From assembly GCA_016935955.1 (NCBI GenBank), contig JAFGPY010000133.1, forward strand, positions 1 through 11,901: DNA of 11,901 nucleotides, written 5' to 3'. This document shows positions 7,133-11,901 of this stretch, piece by piece. Each line of letters starts with the position of its first letter. Positions within the stretch are counted from its first letter, which is position 1. The position numbers and the translations under genes were made by a program. The notes beneath the pieces are model-generated. The model was not told the DNA's origin and searched no databases. It saw only the letters and a program-made list of their open reading frames with translations. The stretch is from Planctomycetota bacterium (GTDB lineage Bacteria > Planctomycetota > Phycisphaerae > FEN-1346 > JAACEH01).

Positions 7133-7144
7133 GGTCGGCCGACC
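7133..7144. promoter_or_regulatory. 12-bp perfect palindrome upstream of the first PEP-CTERM gene
   Basis: The sequence ggtcggccgacc lies 39 bases before the start codon. It could be an operator for a dimeric regulator or a small leader hairpin. In this GC-rich DNA a chance palindrome is possible. Confidence 0.3.
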
Positions 7145-7169
7145 GGTTCACTAGCGGGGAGAGTTGTGT

Positions 7170-7176
7170 GGGAGGG
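7170..7176 (+). promoter_or_regulatory. Ribosome binding site of the first PEP-CTERM gene
   Basis: GGGAGGG lies seven bases before the ATG at 7184. This decides the start against the upstream in-frame codon at 7124, which has no comparable site and would put 20 extra polar residues before the signal peptide. Confidence 0.75.
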
Positions 7177-7183
7177 CAAGACG

Positions 7184-7930
7184 ATGCAAGGTGAAAGTGG
7201 GGGCAGCAGGTTGCACCGGACGATGGTCCGCGTCTGTCTGTGCGCGGTCCTGACGGCAGTGGGGGCCGCATCGGCCGGCGCCGCCGAAGTCTATGTGTGC
7301 GATTTCGAGGAGGCGGAGGGTTTTGTTCTTGACGCCTTGAATGGTCAGCAAGGCTGGATCGGCAATGCCGCGGCCCTGGTCAATGACGTGGCGTCCAGCG
7401 GCGAGTACGGCGCCCAGTTTACGGCCAACGGCAACTACACGGGCGACATGTTCGTCATGGGACGCCGCTACTTCGGCAATCCCTTGCCTTACGACCAGAT
7501 CGCCATCTCGCAGGACGTCATGATCGACGCCGGTGGCGAATCGGCGTGGGTCGTGGCGGCATATGCCGGCGACGAGTTGATCCATTACGTGATGTTTAGC
7601 TGGGACGGATCGATTGTCGTCGACGACGTGGCGACCGGCTCGACCTGGACGCCGCAGGCGTGGCAGACCCTGACCATGGACCTGGACCTCGAGACCGGCA
7701 TGGCCACGGTTCGCCTCGATGGCGGCCTGGTTTCGACGCTGGCGATCTACGGCGATCCGAGTCTGGGCATCGATAACCTCATCATCTTCGGCGACAACTA
7801 CGTTGAAGTCGTGCCGTCGAGCATGTTCTACGACAATCTGAACATCTCGGCCATTCCCGAGCCGGCGACATTCGCCCTGCTGGGGTTCGGGATGATCGGC
7901 ATCGTGGCTCGCCGCAAGGAGTCGAAGTGA
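7184..7930 (+). CDS. PEP-CTERM protein with LamG/jelly-roll-like domain
   Basis: A 248-residue secreted protein. The signal peptide has a polar, basic n-region (MQGESGGSRLHRTMVR), a hydrophobic core and an AGA-AEV cleavage region near residue 33. The mature part starts VYVCDFEEAEGF and continues LNGQQGW, a pattern typical of concanavalin-like jelly-roll domains in planctomycetes; near the end comes MFYDNLNIS. The C-terminus is a complete PEP-CTERM signal: IPEPAT (PEP at 225-227), a hydrophobic stretch ALLGFGMIGIV, then the basic tail ARRKESK. Such tails are cut by an exosortase and the protein is handed to the envelope or exopolysaccharide matrix. A second in-frame ATG (7223) would shorten the n-region but has a weak ribosome site. 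It probably shares a transcript with the next PEP-CTERM gene 141 bases on; no terminator lies between. The exact ligand is unknown. Confidence 0.9.
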   Translation: MQGESGGSRLHRTMVRVCLCAVLTAVGAASAGAAEVYVCDFEEAEGFVLDALNGQQGWIGNAAALVNDVASSGEYGAQFTANGNYTGDMFVMGRRYFGNPLPYDQIAISQDVMIDAGGESAWVVAAYAGDELIHYVMFSWDGSIVVDDVATGSTWTPQAWQTLTMDLDLETGMATVRLDGGLVSTLAIYGDPSLGIDNLIIFGDNYVEVVPSSMFYDNLNISAIPEPATFALLGFGMIGIVARRKESK

Positions 7931-8059
7931 CGATTTGTGGGCTGAATGGGCGCGAAGCAATAGAGGGACATTGTGCGTCCGGTCGATAAGGAAGCATCGC
8001 TGATACGTGGCCAGGGACGGCTCGACTGGCTGTGGGTAAGAATAGGCTGTGACTTTTAC

Positions 8060-8066
8060 AAGGGGG
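8060..8066 (+). promoter_or_regulatory. Ribosome binding site of the second PEP-CTERM gene
   Basis: AAGGGGG is followed by ttgag and ATG. The same AAGGGGG-N5-ATG layout precedes the minus-strand toroid/FN3 gene. It places the start at 8072 rather than at the in-frame codon 33 residues upstream. Confidence 0.8.
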
Positions 8067-8071
8067 TTGAG

Positions 8072-8797
8072 ATGTTGACTAAGCATGTGGGCATCGCGTC
8101 ACTCGTGGCGGTTGCGATGGTGGCTCTGGCGGCGGGTCCGGCGGCAGCGGACGTGCTGTACGAGGACGTATTCTACTGGTCGCCGGGCGTCGGCAATGCG
8201 GCCGAAGTCGTGATGAATCCGGCGTCGCCTCCGGTCAATGCGCTGGTGAAGATCCAGGAGACCGTCTACGACTACGACCAGGGCGTGTCGCACCTGTTGC
8301 TGCTGGCCATGATCGGGGCGATCAACGGAGATTCGATTCCGACACAACCGTTCGACCTGTACGTCTACTCGATCACCAACCTGACGTACAACCCGACGCC
8401 TCCGGTGGGCGAGACGGGCCACGGTGTGGCCGGTTACGCAGTGGCGGTCGCCCCGGCGCTGACGTTGGGTGTGTGGTCGCCGAACTATGCCAACCACCCG
8501 TGGACGGGCGGCTACGGCGTTCGCTGGGACATCAACATGGACGGCGACAATCTTGTCGGCGACGGCTGGGGCGTGATCCAGACACAAACGTTCGGCAACT
8601 TCATGGTCGCCGTTCCCGCCGGCACGCCGCACAGCGTGAACGTCGACGCGGCCGTGTGGACGTGGACGGGCGAGGAGCCGGCCGGCTACGAGTTCGGCAA
8701 CGTCTACGGCATCGTGTCGGGCCCGGTGCCCGAGCCGGCGACGTTCGGCCTGCTGGGCCTGGGCGTGCTGGGTCTGCTGAAGCGCCGTCGCCGCTAG
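8072..8797 (+). CDS. PEP-CTERM protein of unknown function
   Basis: A 241-residue secreted protein. Signal peptide MLTKHVGIASLVAVAMVALAA ends near AAA-DVLYED (residue 26 or 27). The middle part is aromatic- and Gly-rich, with YDYDQGVSHLLLLA, FDLYVYSITNLTYNP and a RWDINMDGDN segment; the pattern suggests a beta-sandwich but matches no family I can name. The C-terminus is a textbook PEP-CTERM signal: VPEPAT (PEP at 220-222), GLLGLGVLGLL, then KRRRR. This should be recognised by an exosortase, which is not in the window. Only these tails relate it to the preceding protein; the mature domains differ. The start is set by the strong ribosome site and the position of the signal peptide. A terminator closes the unit 42 bases after the stop. 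Confidence 0.9.
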   Translation: MLTKHVGIASLVAVAMVALAAGPAAADVLYEDVFYWSPGVGNAAEVVMNPASPPVNALVKIQETVYDYDQGVSHLLLLAMIGAINGDSIPTQPFDLYVYSITNLTYNPTPPVGETGHGVAGYAVAVAPALTLGVWSPNYANHPWTGGYGVRWDINMDGDNLVGDGWGVIQTQTFGNFMVAVPAGTPHSVNVDAAVWTWTGEEPAGYEFGNVYGIVSGPVPEPATFGLLGLGVLGLLKRRRR

Positions 8798-8810
8798 AAG
8801 ACGAAACAAG

Positions 8811-8829
8811 CCGCCTCATTTAGAGGCGG
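8811..8829 (-). terminator. Possible terminator for the minus-strand giant gene
   Basis: A 7-bp perfect stem (ccgcctc / gaggcgg) has a loop of five A/T bases. Read on the minus strand it is followed by cttgtttcgtcttc, a moderately T-rich tract. On the plus strand no T tract follows. It sits about 180 bases beyond the stop of the minus-strand gene. Confidence 0.5.
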
Positions 8830-8839
8830 GACATCCATA

Positions 8840-8888
8840 GAAGAAGGCCGCTCAACCATGACGGGCCGAGCGGCCTTCTTCGTTTTTT
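8840..8888 (+). terminator. Strong intrinsic terminator of the PEP-CTERM unit
   Basis: A perfect 14-bp stem (gaagaaggccgctc / gagcggccttcttc) with a 14-base loop is followed by g and six T residues. Confidence 0.92.
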
Positions 8889-8935
8889 CGGGGCGGGAGC
8901 CTCCGGCTTCCGGGGCGTTCCGCTTTCCTTTCTTC

Positions 8936-9002
8936 CCCGGCCGAGGGCGGCCGGGCTACAGTAGGACTCTTCGCTCTCCCGGCCGAGGGCGGCCGGGCTA
9001 CA
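8936..9002. repeat. Two copies of a 25-nt palindromic (REP-like) repeat
   Basis: The 25-base sequence at 8936-8960 recurs exactly at 8978-9002, 42 bases later. Each copy carries a 7-bp inverted repeat (cccggcc / ggccggg) around gagggc and ends ggctaca. The second copy ends three bases before the stop codon of the minus-strand gene. Placement and structure resemble dispersed intergenic REP-type palindromes; whether it is dispersed genome-wide cannot be seen from here. Confidence 0.75.
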
Positions 9003-9005
9003 TGG

Positions 9006-11901
9006 CTACCGCTTGGGCGGCGCGGCCTCGCGGATCACCACGCCGTCGGTCTCGCTCAGGACCAGCAGCGAGAACCGGGCGACGTTGTCCAACTCGTTCG
9101 TGCTCAGCGACGAGTAGTCGAACCGGCCGCGCAGATCGGTGTAGCCGTCCTTGTAGAACTGCACCTCGCCGCTCTTCATCCGGGCGTAGACCTTGACGTA
9201 GACCACCGGCAGGGGCTTGCCGCTGTCGGCGTGGGTCAGCTTCAGTTGCCCGTAGTTCTCGATGACCTGAAGGGCCAGCGAATTGGCGCAGTAGGCCTGC
9301 GACTTGGTCACGCCGCCGCCGGAGATCTCGACCAGGACGTTGCTGTTGTGGAATTGCTTCGGCAGGTCGAATGTCTTGGTCTTGTCGTTCTTCGGAAGCT
9401 TGACGGTCTCGGTGTGGTTCGGGCGAATGGTGCTGAACTGTCCCGAAACCTGCTGCACGAACGGTTGCCGCGAGAACAGCAACTCGATGTCCATCAGGTA
9501 ATAGTTGACCGTCACCTCGTCAAGGTTCTGGTAGTTGAGAGTGATCTTGCGCGACTCGACGCTGAAGTCGAAGCCGGGCTCGGTCTCGGCCAGGCGCGTC
9601 TGGGTCTGCGTGCGGTCCTCGTCGTCGACGACCTTCGCCGTCTTGCCTTCGATCTCGTCGAGTTGGGCCAGCACGGCCTGGAACAGCTTGCGCCAGCGGT
9701 CCACCGGATAGTCCTCATACTTCTTGGCGATGCCGCGGGCCACCTTGTGGTCGAGCGTGAAGAAGTCGGCGTAGGTCCGCAGGTAGTCGTACTGCAACCG
9801 CGTGGCGAGCTTTTCGGCGTTGACGCGGCCCAGGAAGGCCAGTGCGTCCTCAACACGGTCCTGCAGCAGCAGGTAGTAGGTCACACTCATCAGGTCCGCG
9901 TCGTCTAGCGACGGGCGATAGGCCAGCACGCGCATCAGGTGCTTGTACTGCTCGTCAAAGCGGTCGTTGACGATCGTCCATCGCTGCCCGAGCCGGTGAG
10001 CGCGGGCGTTGACCAGCGGGCTGTACTCCAGGTGCTCGTAGCTGCGGCGAATGACTGGGTCGATCGTCAGCAGGGCCGTGTCGATGTAGTCGCCGCACTG
10101 GTTGACGAAACTGTCCGAGTGCTCCAGGTACTGCCGGGCGGCCGCCGTGACGCCGTGCTTGATGCCGTAGGACCACAGCGTGTGGTCGTAGGCGTGCCGG
10201 GCGTCGAGCAGAGCGGTGATCTTGGCGAAGAAGTCCTTGTCGGCCATACGCCAGGCGATGCGGCCCAGGTTGGTGCGGTTCAGGTTGTTGGCCTTCAGGT
10301 ACTCGACCACGTCATCCTCGCCGCCCCACTGCGAGACGTAGTCCCAGGAGGTCTTGTCGAGATGGCTCAGGCGGTCCACGACGTTGAGCGTCACGGCCGC
10401 GGTCGAGGCCACCAGTTCCTCGTTCCGCGACACGTGCACCGGGTAGTGGGCGTACTGGCCGGCCGTCGGGAAGTAGAAGTAGTAGTCGATTGTCTCGGTG
10501 CGGTACGGCTCCAGGCTGACGTGCACGCTCCGCGTGTACTGCCCGCCGAGAACGGGGATGGCCCCGTGCGGCACCTGGAGCAGGGCGTCGAGCTTCTGCC
10601 GCGAGCTGGTCGGGTTCGTGATCACGACGTGGCAGCCGTAGACCACCTGGACCAGGAACTCGTCGGTCACGTACTTCTCGATCTGTTCGTTGTCGACGTG
10701 GCGGTAACGGTCGCTCTGGCGGAAGAAGTTCTGGCTGACCAGGACGGGCAGCTTCTCGGCCGCCTCGCGGGCCGCCTTGATCTCCTTGTGGAAAGCCACG
10801 GCCGGACCGGCCGGCGTCAGCGTCATGGCGGCGCCCTCGTAGGCGGTCTTGTGTTCGGGGGCCTCGAACGGCAGGTCCAGCACCGCCAGGGCCAGCATCA
10901 TCTCGGTGAAGTTGCGGCTGGCCTCGGCCAGGTTCGTCGAGTAGAAGCCGGGCTTGCCGCCGTGGGCCGCATAGTCGTTCCAGAACGCGTTGACCGTCAC
11001 CAGGTCGGCCGTCTGCTGGTCAATTGTCAGGTGGTAGTAGTTGTTCTCGGCCCACTCCTCGGTCTTGTCGAGCTTGACGTACAACTGCCGCTGCCTCTCC
11101 CGCATCTTGGCGGCATTGGCATAGTCAAGCGCTAACCCGTCGACGGCCATATCGGCGCCCTTCTTGCGGACGGCATCGACTGCGAGTTGCTTGGCCTTCT
11201 CGATCTGCTCCTTGTCGGCCGCGCGCTTGAGCATCCGGTTGGCGGCCACGCCGTCCGCTGCCGCGTTTCCGGCCTCGGCAGGAGTGGTGGCGGGGGCAGG
11301 CTCAGCGGCCGCAGGCGCCGAGGGGGCTCTGTCTGCACGGTCGCGCCGAGCCAGACGCTCCTCAGCCTCACCCTCGGCCTTGGCTTCGTCGGCGAGTCGC
11401 AGTTGACGGACCACGCCGCTCCAACCCAGCTTGTCGGCCGCTTCGAGGCTGCTGCCCTGCAGGGCCGTCTTGAACAGGTAGTTGAACCGTTCAACGTCCG
11501 GCGGGATCAGGTCGTAGAGTTCCTTGACGTGCCGCTGCATGACCGGCAACTGGCCCTCGATCCGCTGAGCCAGCAGGCACCGTTCCACGACGTTCAGCCG
11601 CTCGAAGTTCCACGGCTCCAGGTACGACGACAGGTCGGCCTCGATCAGCCAGTGGTCCATGAAGGTTTTGTCCTTCTTGTTCCTCAGGTACGGCTGCACC
11701 ACCTGGCGGAAGAACTCCGGGTCCTTTTTGAAGATGAAGAAGTTCAACTCGTGGCAGGCGTACTTCGAGTACTGCTTCTGCTTGTCCTCGGCGCTGAGCT
11801 TCGGCCAGTTGAGCACGAAGGCGAACTCGGTCAGGGCATCGTTGCGGTTCAGCACACTGTAGAGCCGGTAGACCTTGTCCAGCGAGTCGAAGACCTCGAA
11901 C
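9006..11901 (-). CDS. C-terminal part of a very large extracytoplasmic-type protein, 5' end outside the window
   Basis: 964 residues are visible. The frame is open through the right edge, and the GTG at 11855 is preceded in frame by normal-looking codons (FEVFDSLDKVYRLYS), so it is not the start. Counting from that valine: residues 1-165 are helical and charged; about 170-205 is an Ala/Pro-rich linker (PAAAEPAPATTPAEAG); helical segments follow to about 375; 380-495 looks like beta-sandwich (GGQYTRSVHVSLEPY, YYFYFPTAGQYAHYPV); 500-745 is alpha-solenoid or TPR-like (MSVTYYLLLQDRVEDALAFL); 755-949 is beta-rich, with LNYQNLDEVTVNYYLMD and the conspicuous VYVKVYAR, FYKDGYTDLRGRFDYSSLS. The end resembles macroglobulin or carboxypeptidase-regulatory beta folds, so a relation to the alpha-2-macroglobulin-like group is possible but unproven. 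It ends in AAPPKR without a PEP-CTERM or dockerin tail. It converges on the PEP-CTERM unit. Confidence 0.93.
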   Translation of the reverse strand, partial: FEVFDSLDKVYRLYSVLNRNDALTEFAFVLNWPKLSAEDKQKQYSKYACHELNFFIFKKDPEFFRQVVQPYLRNKKDKTFMDHWLIEADLSSYLEPWNFERLNVVERCLLAQRIEGQLPVMQRHVKELYDLIPPDVERFNYLFKTALQGSSLEAADKLGWSGVVRQLRLADEAKAEGEAEERLARRDRADRAPSAPAAAEPAPATTPAEAGNAAADGVAANRMLKRAADKEQIEKAKQLAVDAVRKKGADMAVDGLALDYANAAKMRERQRQLYVKLDKTEEWAENNYYHLTIDQQTADLVTVNAFWNDYAAHGGKPGFYSTNLAEASRNFTEMMLALAVLDLPFEAPEHKTAYEGAAMTLTPAGPAVAFHKEIKAAREAAEKLPVLVSQNFFRQSDRYRHVDNEQIEKYVTDEFLVQVVYGCHVVITNPTSSRQKLDALLQVPHGAIPVLGGQYTRSVHVSLEPYRTETIDYYFYFPTAGQYAHYPVHVSRNEELVASTAAVTLNVVDRLSHLDKTSWDYVSQWGGEDDVVEYLKANNLNRTNLGRIAWRMADKDFFAKITALLDARHAYDHTLWSYGIKHGVTAAARQYLEHSDSFVNQCGDYIDTALLTIDPVIRRSYEHLEYSPLVNARAHRLGQRWTIVNDRFDEQYKHLMRVLAYRPSLDDADLMSVTYYLLLQDRVEDALAFLGRVNAEKLATRLQYDYLRTYADFFTLDHKVARGIAKKYEDYPVDRWRKLFQAVLAQLDEIEGKTAKVVDDEDRTQTQTRLAETEPGFDFSVESRKITLNYQNLDEVTVNYYLMDIELLFSRQPFVQQVSGQFSTIRPNHTETVKLPKNDKTKTFDLPKQFHNSNVLVEISGGGVTKSQAYCANSLALQVIENYGQLKLTHADSGKPLPVVYVKVYARMKSGEVQFYKDGYTDLRGRFDYSSLSTNELDNVARFSLLVLSETDGVVIREAAPPKR

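Noticed and set aside
6524..7154. Overlapping open frames of 150 (minus) and 181 (plus) codons in the intergenic gap
   Set aside because: They overlap on opposite strands, one starts with TTG, both lack ribosome sites and recognisable domains, and the sigma-54 site lies inside the plus-strand one.
7124..7183. N-terminal extension of the first PEP-CTERM protein
   Set aside because: The ATG at 7184 has GGGAGGG at ideal spacing and places the signal peptide near the N-terminus; the extension overlaps a palindrome.
7973..8071. N-terminal extension of the second PEP-CTERM protein
   Set aside because: The ATG at 8072 has AAGGGGG five bases upstream and starts directly with a signal peptide; the extra 33 residues are unlike a leader.
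8936..9002. Short CRISPR array
   Set aside because: Only two repeats with a 17-base spacer and no cas genes; a REP-like palindrome explains it better.
11853..11855. GTG as start codon of the minus-strand giant gene
   Set aside because: In-frame codons continue to the window edge with a protein-like sequence (DSLDKVYRLYS) and there is no ribosome binding site.

Overview
The window looks like a piece of a GC-rich (roughly 60%) planctomycetotal chromosome, most probably from the Phycisphaerae/Sedimentisphaerales side. The reasons are two small secreted proteins with PEP-CTERM sorting tails, two large secreted-type proteins ending in dockerin-like paired calcium loops, and a very large protein of a type I associate with planctomycetes. 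The taxonomic call is inference; there is no rRNA or other marker. Every protein with a visible N-terminus has a signal peptide, so the window is essentially an envelope or extracellular locus.

Layout. (1) Positions 1-2687, plus strand: the 3' part of a giant repeat protein whose reading frame is open through the left edge. It shows one partial and two complete repeat units of about 275-310 residues, then a C-terminal module and a dockerin-like domain. (2) Positions 2688-2949: convergent intergenic region with three strong hairpins, one of them terminator-like on both strands. (3) Positions 2950-6186, minus strand: a complete 1078-residue secreted multidomain protein (PKD-like, alpha/alpha-toroid, two PKD, two FN3), ending in the same C-terminal module plus dockerin-like domain as protein 1. 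(4) Positions 6187-7183: about 1 kb without a convincing gene. It carries a full-consensus sigma-54 (-24/-12) promoter at 6893-6909, pointing at the PEP-CTERM genes. (5) Positions 7184-7930 and 8072-8797, plus strand: two PEP-CTERM proteins, probably co-transcribed and closed by a strong terminator. (6) Positions 8936-9002: two copies of a 25-nt palindromic repeat. (7) Positions 9006-11901, minus strand: the 3' part of a very large protein open through the right edge, with beta-sandwich and helical segments and no sorting tail.

How the parts may work together. The PEP-CTERM proteins should be processed by an exosortase that is not in the window, and the sigma-54 site suggests they are switched together by an RpoN-dependent activator, as described for PEP-CTERM genes in floc-forming bacteria. 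The two dockerin-ending proteins share a tail of about 165 residues on unrelated front ends, which suggests a common display or docking mechanism; no cohesin partner is visible. The most noteworthy items are this shared, partly DNA-identical tail in convergent genes, the sigma-54 promoter, and the toroid-PKD-FN3-dockerin architecture. I did not find a recognisable new defence or mobile system here.
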